Below are positions 8,043 to 16,021 of a stretch of 64,000 bases of DNA, in pieces (within the stretch, counting starts at the first letter, position 1; every line of letters begins with the position of its first letter). Position numbers and translations under genes: made by a program. The stretch is taken from the NCBI RefSeq assembly GCF_004214835.1, contig NZ_PIQJ01000001.1, positions 1-64,000 on the forward strand, in the 5' to 3' direction. This DNA comes from Pseudidiomarina tainanensis. Its GTDB lineage: Bacteria > Pseudomonadota > Gammaproteobacteria > Enterobacterales > Alteromonadaceae. The notes beneath the pieces were generated by a model, which worked only from the letters and a program-made list of their open reading frames with translations, was not told the origin of the DNA and searched no databases.

Positions 8043-9041
8043 TTAATACTGCGGTTGCAATTGAATCGGGGGTTCTTGCAACGCTGCAAATTGTTCTTTC
8101 AGTGTCAGCACCTGCTGTTCCCAATACCGCTGCTCGGCAAACCATGGGAATGCACGTTGAAATGCACTATCACCCCAACGGCGGGCCAACCACGCCATGT
8201 AGTGTATGATTCGAAAACTGCGCAAGGGTTCAATTAATTGCGTTTCTTTATTATCGAAATCGCAGAACTCTTGGTAGCCCTCCAGCAACACATCCAACTG
8301 CAATGTTCGCTCGGCTCTATCATCGCCCGCTAGCATCATCCATAAATCTTGAATGGCCGGGCCGGTGCGTGCATCGTCGAAATCCACGAACATGAGCTGC
8401 TCATCACGCAACAACATATTGCCCAAATGACAGTCGCCATGCAAACGTTGTTGCGTAAAGGCGTTCAAATCAAATTGTTTGAGGTGGTTTGCTAACGGCT
8501 CGGCAATCGCAAAAAAGGCGTCATGCAGATTATTCGGCAATAATGACGAGGTGCTTAACGTTGCTAGGGCATCGGTTACGTATTCTTGATAGGAAACATT
8601 GGGGCGCGTGGTGAACTGACGTTGTTTCGCCACCGCATGTAAACGCCCAATTTGTCGACCGATTCGCTCGAGCTGGTCGAGATCGCCAGGCTCAACGGCG
8701 CGCCCACCAACACTTGGAAATACCGCAAAGCGATAGCCTTCATAATGGTGCAACGTTGCGCCAGCAAGTATCAAGGGGGCTACCGCAGGAACCTCTTCAT
8801 CCAATAATTCTTGGGTGAATTGATGCTCTTCTAATATCTGCGCATCGGTCCAACGTGCCGGCCGATAAAACTTCGCGACATAACGGCGATTATCATCTGC
8901 CATGAACTGATAAACACGATTTTCGTAGCTATTGAGCGCTAATAAACCGGATTGCGGGTCAACACCAACCGCCGCGAGCGCATCGGCGATACGCTCGGGG
9001 GTTAAATGATGAAAACTAAAATCGTCGTGCTGATCACTCAT
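8043..9041 (-). CDS. srkA: stress response kinase A (SrkA/YihE)
   Basis: 332 residues, near the usual 328. Protein kinase-like (APH/choline kinase fold) Ser/Thr kinase: nucleotide-binding region NSYENRVYQF and KFYRP, catalytic loop LHGDCHLGNML, metal-binding FVDFDD. It protects against stress-induced death and is linked to the Cpx response and to dsbA. The start at 9041 is chosen because the product then aligns with the family N-terminus; it overlaps the ccoG stop by 8 bases. In-frame starts at 9059 (ATG) and 9068 (GTG) remain possible, since no strong ribosome site is visible at 9041. Confidence 0.92.
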   Translation of the reverse strand: MSDQHDDFSFHHLTPERIADALAAVGVDPQSGLLALNSYENRVYQFMADDNRRYVAKFYRPARWTDAQILEEHQFTQELLDEEVPAVAPLILAGATLHHYEGYRFAVFPSVGGRAVEPGDLDQLERIGRQIGRLHAVAKQRQFTTRPNVSYQEYVTDALATLSTSSLLPNNLHDAFFAIAEPLANHLKQFDLNAFTQQRLHGDCHLGNMLLRDEQLMFVDFDDARTGPAIQDLWMMLAGDDRAERTLQLDVLLEGYQEFCDFDNKETQLIEPLRSFRIIHYMAWLARRWGDSAFQRAFPWFAEQRYWEQQVLTLKEQFAALQEPPIQLQPQY

Positions 9042-10455
9042 AGAGGAATCGACTGACATGCTGCTCACTCACATCACCGGCTTCATTAGTGACGATAAAA
9101 GTAACATCTTGCACACGTTCAGTCACATCATCAGGGTGGACAGCTAGGGTGATAGGCAAGGTTGCCACTTCGCCTGCACCAACCGTAATAGTGGCATCGC
9201 CAATTAACTTGCTACGCGCAAATCCTTGCGAGGTAATGGTATAGGTTTGCGCTTGTTGCGATTTATTCAAAATCTTCAAGGTGAATACGTTTTGTATCCA
9301 GCCATCCATATTAATACTGTACAGCTGATTACGGTCGCGCAAGACATCAACTTGCAACGGTACGCGCGTCGAAATATCCCAAATTAAGAGCGCCGTCATT
9401 ACCACCATCACGACAAAGTAACCAACCGCTTTAAAGCGAAGCTTATGCGTACGTCCGCCTTGCAGGTTACGCTCGGTGGTGAAACGAATCAGGCCGCGTG
9501 GGTAATTCATTTTGTCCATCACATCGTTACAGGCATCCACACAAGCACCGCAGTTGATACATTCGTATTGCAGACCGTTGCGAATATCAATGCCGGTTGG
9601 GCATACCTGTACGCACATATAGCAATCAATACAGTCGCCTAAGCCGAGCTCTTTCGGATCTTTTTTGCGTGAACGTCCGCCGCGTGGCTCACCTCGATTC
9701 GGATCATAAGAAACCGTGACGGTATCTTTATCGAACATCGCTGATTGGAAGCGCGCATAAGGACACATGTGGGTACACATGATTTCACGCATCCAGCCGG
9801 CGTTACCATAGGTGCAGAAAGCGAAAAAGATTACTGAAAAGGTTGCCCAGAAGCCGGCATCTAGCGTCCAAAATTGCGTGAATAGCTCACGTACATCCAT
9901 GAAATAACCGACAAAAATCATCGCGGTCAGTAACGACACAATAACCCATGATGTATGTTTAGCTGTTTTACGCCAGAATTTATCAAAGTCCCACGGCCGT
10001 TTATCCAGCGACATACGCTGGTTACGTGAGCCCTCAAACTTCTTCTCAAACCACATGAAAATGAACGTCCATGTGGTTTGCGGACACATGAAGCCACACC
10101 ACACGCGACCGTACAACGTGGTCACGAAAAATAAAGCAAAGGCAGAAACAATGAAAATCCAAGCGAGAATAGTGAAATCTTGTGGCCACATGGTGAGGCC
10201 AAAAATGCGGAAACGCTGTTCAGCAATGTCGAGCAAAATGGCTTGTTCGCCATTCCATTGCAGCCACGGTAGTAGCGCAAAAACAAACAATAAAATGAAG
10301 CCAAAACTACGACGAAACCATTCCAACGTACCTTTTACATCGCGTACATAAATACGGTTACGCGGCGAATAATCGTTACTGCGTTTATCCGGATCAGGAC
10401 GATGGATTTTTACCTTGTCGGCCGCCTGCACTTCGATTTTTTGTTCCATAGCCAT
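9034..10455 (-). CDS. ccoG: cytochrome c oxidase accessory protein CcoG (RdxA/FixG)
   Basis: 473 residues. About five membrane helices in the first half, two ferredoxin-like clusters (CIDCYMCVQVCPTGID and CINCGACVDACN), then a membrane helix and an Ig-like periplasmic C-terminal domain. CcoG assists copper handling in assembly of cbb3-type oxidases. The ccoNOPQ genes are not in this window, so ccoG is detached from its usual neighbours and instead leads srkA-dsbA, overlapping srkA by 8 bases. An FNR-like box lies about 100 bases upstream (10550-10563), with a TATAAT at 10489-10494. Confidence 0.95.
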   Translation of the reverse strand: MAMEQKIEVQAADKVKIHRPDPDKRSNDYSPRNRIYVRDVKGTLEWFRRSFGFILLFVFALLPWLQWNGEQAILLDIAEQRFRIFGLTMWPQDFTILAWIFIVSAFALFFVTTLYGRVWCGFMCPQTTWTFIFMWFEKKFEGSRNQRMSLDKRPWDFDKFWRKTAKHTSWVIVSLLTAMIFVGYFMDVRELFTQFWTLDAGFWATFSVIFFAFCTYGNAGWMREIMCTHMCPYARFQSAMFDKDTVTVSYDPNRGEPRGGRSRKKDPKELGLGDCIDCYMCVQVCPTGIDIRNGLQYECINCGACVDACNDVMDKMNYPRGLIRFTTERNLQGGRTHKLRFKAVGYFVVMVVMTALLIWDISTRVPLQVDVLRDRNQLYSINMDGWIQNVFTLKILNKSQQAQTYTITSQGFARSKLIGDATITVGAGEVATLPITLAVHPDDVTERVQDVTFIVTNEAGDVSEQHVSRFLYE

Positions 10456-10488
10456 ACCGCTTCTGTTTTAGACTAGAAAATAAGCCCG

Positions 10489-10494
10489 ATTATA
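10489..10494 (-). promoter_or_regulatory. candidate -10 element of the ccoG promoter
   Basis: A perfect TATAAT on the minus strand, 34 bases upstream of the ccoG ATG. No good -35 is visible (TCAATA at 17 bases), which fits an activator-dependent promoter. The FNR-like box at 10550-10563 would then be centred near -74.5. Confidence 0.45.
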
Positions 10495-10546
10495 CACATT
10501 TTTAGTAGTTCTATTGAGGCTTTTTTTAGCATTCTAACTGTATGTT

Positions 10547-11788
10547 TTATTGATCAAGATCAACCTCGGACATGGCTAAGATCGTGTCTAATAACACGTT
10601 TGTGCCAGCTTCAACATCATGCCAATGCGACCACTCGTCAGGCGCATGACTCACACCATTGATTGATGGAATAAAAATAAGCCCCGCATGCGTAATTTCG
10701 CTCAAAAATTGCGTGTCGTGACCCGCGCCACTTGGCATTCGAGTATAACTATAGCCACGTTGCTTCACCTGCTGCTCAATCAGATTTGTGAGTGGTTCAG
10801 AACAAGGTTTCGGCGAGAGCCAACTGACTTGCTCGTATTCGAACATCAAGCGATGTCGCCGAGCGATTGCGGATAAGGTTTTGCGACAGGCATTGGCAAG
10901 CTCTTTCATAATGTCTTCGTCCATGTCACGGCCAACGATAGTGAAAATTGCTTCGCCAGGTACCGTATGTGGATGCCCTGGCTTCAGCTCAACTTTACCA
11001 ACGGTAATACGGGTTTTATCGGTACCATTTTCGGCAATGATCCGCTCGATTTCATGAGCGAAATCGGCAAGCCCCATAAATGCATCACTACGCATATCCA
11101 TGGGTGCCGTGCCGGCATGATCGGCTTTCCCTTTAAGGTGCACAATCCATTTGAATACGCCAGAGATACCTTCAACCACGCCGATTTGCAGGTCACGTTG
11201 AAAGAGCACTGGCCCTTGCTCAATATGTAACTCAACAAAGCCTTTTAATTGTTCAGGGCGCCATGCAGCATCAAGTGCCTGCATGGCATCGAGCCCTTGT
11301 GCGGCCATCGCATCTTTCAAATACACATTATCGGCGTCATGCGCTGAGAGTAGCCATTCTGGGTTTAAGCAACCAGAAATAGCTTGTGCTCCAAGCATAC
11401 CGCCAAAGCGGCCTTCCTCTTCGGCGGTGGCAACACCCCAAATCGGCGTTTCGAGACCCGGTTGTTGTTCATTGATGGTTTCGATCACTTCCAACGCTGC
11501 CATGACACCCAATGCACCATCAAAAATACCACCAGCGGGAACCGTATCAATGTGAGAGCCCATTAATATAACGGGTTTATCGCGCTTGCCGCGGCCAAAA
11601 AATATATTGCCGGCACCATCCATGTAGGTTTCTAAGCCTGCTTGCTTGGCTTTATCTTGCAACCAACGCCGCCCTTCCATATCGGCATCGGTAAAGCCAA
11701 TGCGGTACATGCCTCGGTCTTGTTCGTTGTAGCCGATTTTTGCGAGTTCGAGTAAATTTGCTTTGAGTCGCTCTCCATTAATAACCAT
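10547..11788 (-). CDS. M20-family Zn amidohydrolase (N-carbamoyl-amino-acid or allantoate hydrolase type)
   Basis: 413 residues, the family length. Metal ligands are visible in GSHIDTVPAGG (H79), FDGALGV (D90) and TAEEEGRFGG (about 120-129), with HIEQGP further on, all typical of the AllC / HyuC / beta-ureidopropionase branch rather than aminoacylases. These cytosolic dimers hydrolyse N-carbamoyl or ureido bonds; the exact substrate cannot be told from sequence. The ATG at 11788 follows GAGGT. No purine or pyrimidine catabolism genes are adjacent. It lies upstream of ccoG on the same strand but appears to be a separate unit. Confidence 0.85.
   Translation of the reverse strand: MVINGERLKANLLELAKIGYNEQDRGMYRIGFTDADMEGRRWLQDKAKQAGLETYMDGAGNIFFGRGKRDKPVILMGSHIDTVPAGGIFDGALGVMAALEVIETINEQQPGLETPIWGVATAEEEGRFGGMLGAQAISGCLNPEWLLSAHDADNVYLKDAMAAQGLDAMQALDAAWRPEQLKGFVELHIEQGPVLFQRDLQIGVVEGISGVFKWIVHLKGKADHAGTAPMDMRSDAFMGLADFAHEIERIIAENGTDKTRITVGKVELKPGHPHTVPGEAIFTIVGRDMDEDIMKELANACRKTLSAIARRHRLMFEYEQVSWLSPKPCSEPLTNLIEQQVKQRGYSYTRMPSGAGHDTQFLSEITHAGLIFIPSINGVSHAPDEWSHWHDVEAGTNVLLDTILAMSEVDLDQ
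10550..10563. promoter_or_regulatory. FNR/Anr-like box inside the end of the upstream gene
   Basis: TTGATCAAGATCAA is a perfect match to the FNR consensus TTGAT-N4-ATCAA. It lies in the last codons of the amidohydrolase gene and upstream of ccoG, a gene class commonly under FNR/Anr control. The sequence also encodes the C-terminal VDLDQ, so chance cannot be excluded. Confidence 0.5.
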
Positions 11789-11801
11789 AAAACCTCAAGT
11801 A

Positions 11802-11895
11802 CGATATTAGCTATTGGATATTGGATATTGGATATCAGTATAGACAACACACACGATCTCGCCCGCTAATATCGAATATCTAATAGCTAATATCG
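11802..11895. repeat. imperfect palindromic repeat with short tandem units
   Basis: The left arm (11802-11824) and right arm (11873-11895) are inverted copies differing at 2 of 23 positions, with about 48 bases between them. The left arm runs into a GGATATT tandem (about 11816-11834). It is AT-rich, non-coding, and lies between the amidohydrolase start and the ahpD terminator. It looks like a dispersed intergenic palindromic element; no second copy was noticed in the window. Confidence 0.65.
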
Positions 11896-11911
11896 CTTTT
11901 GGTTTTTGGGC

Positions 11912-11937
11912 AAAAAAAAGCCCGGCGGAAGCCGGGC
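11912..11937 (-). terminator. Rho-independent terminator of ahpC-ahpD
   Basis: Minus strand: a GC stem GCCCGGC-TTCC-GCCGGGC (11937-11920) followed by eight T residues (11919-11912). It lies 85 bases past the ahpD stop. Confidence 0.88.
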
Positions 11938-12021
11938 GGAAGGAGAACAACCAGATCTCAGGGAAGTTGCGCACACTATAAAACGCTAGTGTGACAAGTA
12001 AGTGACATCAGGCGATTAAAA

Positions 12022-12549
12022 TTAAGCAATGCGTTTTGCAGTTGCTGCAGCATTCAATACCGCTGCCATTTTAATCGAGTTTTGAATCACTTGAGCTGAA
12101 ATGTCGTGTTTCAGCAATACACCAACGTGTGAGTCGATGCACATACCACAGCCGTTTAATGCTGATACTGCGAGCGAGTAGAGTTCGAAGTCAGCTTTAT
12201 CAACGCCTGGGTTAGCCATTCCGTTCATACGCAAGCCAGCAGGTAATTTGCTGAACTGCTTGTCTGTGCATAAATGCAAGAAGCGATAGTACACGTTGTT
12301 CATAGCCATGAGGGTCGCTGCTAATTTAGCTGCGCCATCAACGTTCGCTTCAACCTTGCCTTCAGCTTCTGCTTTCACGGCATCAATCAGCTCGTTATCG
12401 CCAATTGAATAGGCCAGTGACAATGCGGTGCCGTAAAATTGGGTCGCGGTCATACCCGAAGTATCGACATTGCCGAAAATATTCGACAAGTTGAGTTTGG
12501 TATCTTTACCGTGGTCGCCCAAACCTTGTTTGTAATCTGCAATGCTCAT
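12022..12549 (-). CDS. ahpD: alkylhydroperoxidase AhpD (carboxymuconolactone decarboxylase-like)
   Basis: 175 residues, all-helical AhpD fold. The catalytic set of mycobacterial AhpD is present: E122 (FELYSLAVSALN), C134-G-M-C137 and H141. AhpD reduces AhpC, drawing electrons from lipoamide, and has weak peroxidase activity itself. It lies 77 bases downstream of ahpC with its own ribosome site (GGAGG), and a hairpin terminator sits in the gap, so ahpD is probably expressed by partial readthrough. The pairing with an AhpC of mycobacterial type supports function as its reductant. Confidence 0.9.
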   Translation of the reverse strand: MSIADYKQGLGDHGKDTKLNLSNIFGNVDTSGMTATQFYGTALSLAYSIGDNELIDAVKAEAEGKVEANVDGAAKLAATLMAMNNVYYRFLHLCTDKQFSKLPAGLRMNGMANPGVDKADFELYSLAVSALNGCGMCIDSHVGVLLKHDISAQVIQNSIKMAAVLNAAATAKRIA

Positions 12550-12561
12550 AAATTCCTCCGC

Positions 12562-12589
12562 TTAAAAAGGTGCCGCTTACGCGGCACCT
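12562..12589 (-). terminator. intercistronic terminator/attenuator between ahpC and ahpD
   Basis: Minus strand: a perfect 9-bp stem AGGTGCCGC-GTAA-GCGGCACCT (12589-12568) followed by TTTTTAAG. It ends a few bases before the ahpD ribosome site. Its place inside the operon suggests it limits ahpD expression relative to ahpC. Confidence 0.82.
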
Positions 12590-12626
12590 GAAGACATCAC
12601 TAGTGTGTGGGGGATGTGATGTCTGC

Positions 12627-13178
12627 TTACAGGGTGTCGCCGCCTACTGCACGGTTACATGGACACAATTCGTCAGTTTGCAAGCCGTCAAGAATACGCA
12701 GTACTTCTGCAGGGTTACGGCCTACGTTCAGGTTGTTCACCGATACGTGTTGGATTACGCCATGCGGATCAACTACGAAAGTTGCACGTAACGCGACGTT
12801 CTCGACTTGGTCACGAACACCTAAACCATCAACTAAAGATTTCACACCGTTGTCAGCGAATGACCACTGGTTCAAGCTCTTCAGATCTGGGTGTTCACGG
12901 CGCCATGCCAATTTCACGAATTCGTTATCAGTGCTACCGCCTAAAACGATTGCATCGCGGTCAGCGAATTCTTCGTTCAATTTTGCGAACTCAACAATTT
13001 CAGTTGGGCATACGAAAGTGAAATCTTTTGGATAGAAGAAGATGATCTTCCATTTGCCTTCGAAGCTCGCATTGTTGATTGTTTCAAATGCGCTTTCGCC
13101 GTTTTCTTCTGGCATGTTGAAACCAGGTTTAACGCCGACTACTTCAAATTCTGGTAATTTATCGCCTACTGTTAACAT
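12627..13178 (-). CDS. ahpC: alkyl hydroperoxide reductase C (2-Cys peroxiredoxin)
   Basis: 183 residues. Peroxidatic C57 in FFYPKDFTFVCPTE; the C-terminal DELCPCN provides resolving cysteines (C172, C174). The tail and overall form resemble the mycobacterial AhpC that works with AhpD, more than the enterobacterial AhpC that works with AhpF. It reduces H2O2, organic hydroperoxides and peroxynitrite in the cytosol. The oxyR gene is divergent (197-base gap), so peroxide induction through OxyR is expected. A 6-bp hairpin (13228-13244) lies in the presumed leader. Confidence 0.95.
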   Translation of the reverse strand: MLTVGDKLPEFEVVGVKPGFNMPEENGESAFETINNASFEGKWKIIFFYPKDFTFVCPTEIVEFAKLNEEFADRDAIVLGGSTDNEFVKLAWRREHPDLKSLNQWSFADNGVKSLVDGLGVRDQVENVALRATFVVDPHGVIQHVSVNNLNVGRNPAEVLRILDGLQTDELCPCNRAVGGDTL

Positions 13179-13375
13179 ATCGTTTGTCTCCTTGTTGGAT
13201 AGACTAAGTTGCTAAAATTAAAGTTGTTGAGGCCTATCGCCTCAGCTCGGAGACAATAATAGGGGGTCGATTAAATTTGTTAAAACGAATAAAACGGATT
13301 AACATAATCGAAAATACTAATTGAACGAAAATCGCATTCGTTACAATAACTATCACAACAACAGTGGGGCACGAG

Positions 13376-14290
13376 ATGAGCAAACTTCCCAGTTTGAAAA
13401 ATCTGAGCTATTTGCTGGCGCTGCACCAGCATCAGAATTTCAACCGCGCTGCGCAAGCATGCAATGTTAGTCAATCAACTTTAAGTAGTGGTATTCAAAA
13501 CCTTGAAGAGCAGTTGGGTTGTCAACTCATTGAGCGCGACCATAAATCCTTTTTATTCACCGGGATGGGTGAAGAAGTGGTGGAGCAGGCGCGTCAAATT
13601 CTGACTTCAACGGAAGAGTTGCTGTATTTTGCACAAAGCCAAGGCAAAATTATGGAAGGCCCGTTACGTCTCGGCTGTATTCCAACCATTGCACCTTTTT
13701 TATTGGGTGATTTGACGAAAAAGCTCAAGGTGGATCACCCCAAGCTACAACTGAGTGTTCGCGAAGACACCACGGTGAACTTACTGCATTTATTGCGTAA
13801 CGGTGAACTGGATGTCTTAGTGTTGGCGCTACCTGTTGACCTGCAAGGCAACCAAAGTTACGTACTTGGTCGTGACCCGTTCAAATTAGTGATGCACAAC
13901 ACGCTCGCAGAAAAACTTGCTGAGCCGGTGCAGTATAATCAGTTACCTGATAATTCGATTTTCTTGCTGGAAAAAGAACACTGTTTAACTGGTCATGCCG
14001 TTGCCGCATGCGAATTAGCCGATTCCAGTAAAATTAATCCGTTTACTGCGACAAGTTTACACAGTCTAGTTCAAATGGCGGACGCTGGACTTGGCGCCAC
14101 CTTTATTCCGCAAATGGCGATTGACCGTGGCATTTTGAACGGGACTGACTTGGTGGCATTACAGCCGAGTGGACAGCAGGCATCGCGGGAAATCGGCTTG
14201 ATTTACCGGCCGACCACGAATCGGCGTACAACATTTCGTAAACTCGCAGAATGTATTGCGCAGTTATTGCCAGAGCCGCTACTGAAATAG
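13376..14290 (+). CDS. oxyR: hydrogen peroxide-sensing LysR regulator OxyR
   Basis: 304 residues (E. coli 305). N-terminal winged HTH (NFNRAAQACNVSQSTLSSGI) and a LysR substrate-binding domain. The redox pair is conserved in EHCLTGHAVAAC: C203 and C212, nine residues apart as in E. coli C199/C208. Oxidation by H2O2 should therefore switch it to an activator of ahpC, transcribed divergently. The ATG at 13376 follows GGGGCACGAG; a GTG at 13364 would only add four residues. Confidence 0.95.
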   Translation: MSKLPSLKNLSYLLALHQHQNFNRAAQACNVSQSTLSSGIQNLEEQLGCQLIERDHKSFLFTGMGEEVVEQARQILTSTEELLYFAQSQGKIMEGPLRLGCIPTIAPFLLGDLTKKLKVDHPKLQLSVREDTTVNLLHLLRNGELDVLVLALPVDLQGNQSYVLGRDPFKLVMHNTLAEKLAEPVQYNQLPDNSIFLLEKEHCLTGHAVAACELADSSKINPFTATSLHSLVQMADAGLGATFIPQMAIDRGILNGTDLVALQPSGQQASREIGLIYRPTTNRRTTFRKLAECIAQLLPEPLLK

Positions 14291-14305
14291 CGGCTCTGTT
14301 TCTTT
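14272..14305 (+). terminator. oxyR terminator
   Basis: A perfect 10-bp stem (AGAGCCGCTA at 14272-14281, TAGCGGCTCT at 14288-14297), loop CTGAAA, then GTTTCTTT. The 3' arm contains the oxyR TAG stop codon. Confidence 0.82.
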
Positions 14306-14322
14306 ATCAGGGTGTGAAAAAA

Positions 14323-14748
14323 TTAAGGGGCAGTGCGTAATTCGCTTAAACGCGGACCAATGCTTGCTTGGTTTGGTGCCTTTTCCGCACGAACTTCCGC
14401 TTGGGTGAGATCAACGGGCTCACCAACTTCTGCTGAGATGAGCGCTTGTAATTGATCTGGAGTCAAATTCTTACCTGTGTGCACAACGCGCACATCAGAA
14501 TCATCACCGGTGGCTGCAGTACCTGGTAAATATATCGTGCCATTTGAGAAGTCGACGGCAAATGCGATTACACCAGGAACCAAAAAGAATAATAATCCAA
14601 TACCGTTAAGAGCCGCGACACCTGGATCGATTTTGCCACTCACCTGTCCTTTACGCTCAGGATACAAGATTGTGCCGCAGGCACTGAGGTGCAAAGTTGT
14701 TAAAATCAGAACCGCTGCTTTGAGTGTGTTACGCTTGAAATTTACCAT
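14323..14748 (-). CDS. small lipoprotein of unknown function
   Basis: 141 residues. The lipoprotein signal peptide ends in LSAC, with C24 as the lipidated residue. After CGTILYPERKGQ a hydrophobic segment (about 45-68, LLFFLVPGVIAFAVDF) is followed by NGTIYLPG, and the last third is charged. Similar short proteins are widespread in Alteromonadales; the layout recalls YceK/YidQ-type lipoproteins, but I cannot name it. A GGAGG ribosome site precedes the start. It is convergent with oxyR and divergent from the sugar dehydrogenase gene. Confidence 0.8.
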   Translation of the reverse strand: MVNFKRNTLKAAVLILTTLHLSACGTILYPERKGQVSGKIDPGVAALNGIGLLFFLVPGVIAFAVDFSNGTIYLPGTAATGDDSDVRVVHTGKNLTPDQLQALISAEVGEPVDLTQAEVRAEKAPNQASIGPRLSELRTAP

Positions 14749-14882
14749 TACTGCCTCCTTGGTTAGGCATGTTAATTTCCTGTAATAACTGAAGTGTAAC
14801 GAAAAAAAAGCAATCCAAAATTCAATTTAATCTATATTTACACTAGTAAAGATACGTAAATGATCAATAAAAGGAGCACCTT

Positions 14883-16019
14883 ATGTTACGCAATCTACTG
14901 GCCGTGAGTGTCACAGCGGCGTTAACAATGACAACAACGAGTGCTGTTGCTGATACAGTCTCGACTGAGCGTCACAAGGTTTCTGTGAACACCATGACGG
15001 ACAAATTGAACAAACCATGGGGTATGGCCTTTTTGCCATCAGGTGACCTCCTGATTACTGAAAAGTCAGGCACACTTCGTCGTGTGACTCGAGATGGCGC
15101 AATCAGTGATCCACTCAACGGCGTGCCTGCAGTCGTCGATAAGAGTCAGGGTGGCCTACTCGACGTTGCCGTTGACCCGAACTTTGCTGACAACCAATTT
15201 GTGTATATTAGCTATTCTGAAGCCGACCCCGCTGGCGGTGAGGGCAACAGCACTGCCGTGATGCGGGCGAAGCTATCGAGCACTGGCTTAACCGATGGCA
15301 AAGTCATCTTCCGTGGCGCTCCGAAATACAAAAGCGGTGCTCACTTTGGTTCGCGTTTAGTCTTTGCACCGGATGGTCATTTATTTATCACGCTTGGTGA
15401 TCGTTATTCAGCCATGGATGATGCCCAAACCTTGGATAATCATCATGGCAAAGTGGTTCGGATTAAACCCGATGGCAGTGTTCCTACCGATAATCCGTTT
15501 GTTGGTCAAGAAAACGCATTGCCTGAAATTTGGTCATACGGTCACCGTAACGTGCAAGGTGCCGCTATTCACCCAACGACTGGGAAATTATGGACGGTTG
15601 AGCACGGCCCGAAAGGTGGCGATGAAATCAATATTCCGGATGCGGGGAAAAACCACGGTTGGCCAATTGCCACCTATGGTGTCGATTACGATGGCAGCAT
15701 CATCAGCGATAAAACCCATGTGGAGGGCACTGTACAGCCGCATTACTACTGGGTTCCTTCGATTGCCACTTCGAACATGATTTTCTACACCGGCGATAAA
15801 TTCCCTGCATGGCAAGGCGATTTGCTGGTCGCTGCATTGAAGGGTTCGCAAGTTGCGCGCCTTGATCTTGAAGGTGATCGAGTCATGCACGAAGAAACTT
15901 TATTTGAAGATGCGGTGAAACAACGCATTCGTGATATTGAGCAAGGCCCAGATGGCTATATTTATCTGATTACCGACGACCGTGCTGGTCAACTCATTCA
16001 AATTAAACCTGCGGAATAA
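14883..16019 (+). CDS. periplasmic PQQ-dependent aldose sugar dehydrogenase (YliI/Asd type)
   Basis: 378 residues with a Sec signal peptide ending near TSAVA. Six-bladed beta-propeller of the soluble glucose dehydrogenase family: PWGMAFLPSGDLLITE, the GGLLDV blade, HFGSRLVFAPDG, SYGHRNVQG and VEHGPKGGDEINIP are hallmark segments that include the catalytic His and the PQQ and calcium sites. It oxidises aldoses in the periplasm with PQQ as cofactor. No pqq biosynthesis genes are visible here. The TonB receptor that follows starts 3 bases after its stop and resembles a PQQ importer. Ribosome site AGGAG at 14872-14876. Confidence 0.92.
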   Translation: MLRNLLAVSVTAALTMTTTSAVADTVSTERHKVSVNTMTDKLNKPWGMAFLPSGDLLITEKSGTLRRVTRDGAISDPLNGVPAVVDKSQGGLLDVAVDPNFADNQFVYISYSEADPAGGEGNSTAVMRAKLSSTGLTDGKVIFRGAPKYKSGAHFGSRLVFAPDGHLFITLGDRYSAMDDAQTLDNHHGKVVRIKPDGSVPTDNPFVGQENALPEIWSYGHRNVQGAAIHPTTGKLWTVEHGPKGGDEINIPDAGKNHGWPIATYGVDYDGSIISDKTHVEGTVQPHYYWVPSIATSNMIFYTGDKFPAWQGDLLVAALKGSQVARLDLEGDRVMHEETLFEDAVKQRIRDIEQGPDGYIYLITDDRAGQLIQIKPAE

Positions 16020-16021
16020 CT

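Noticed and set aside
12659-13021. 120-codon plus-strand frame opposite ahpC
   Set aside because: Antisense shadow of a highly conserved gene; no start signals.
13228-13244. hairpin TGAGGC-CTATC-GCCTCA as an OxyR site
   Set aside because: It does not match the spaced ATAG/CTAT pattern of OxyR sites; it is too short to call a riboswitch or terminator.
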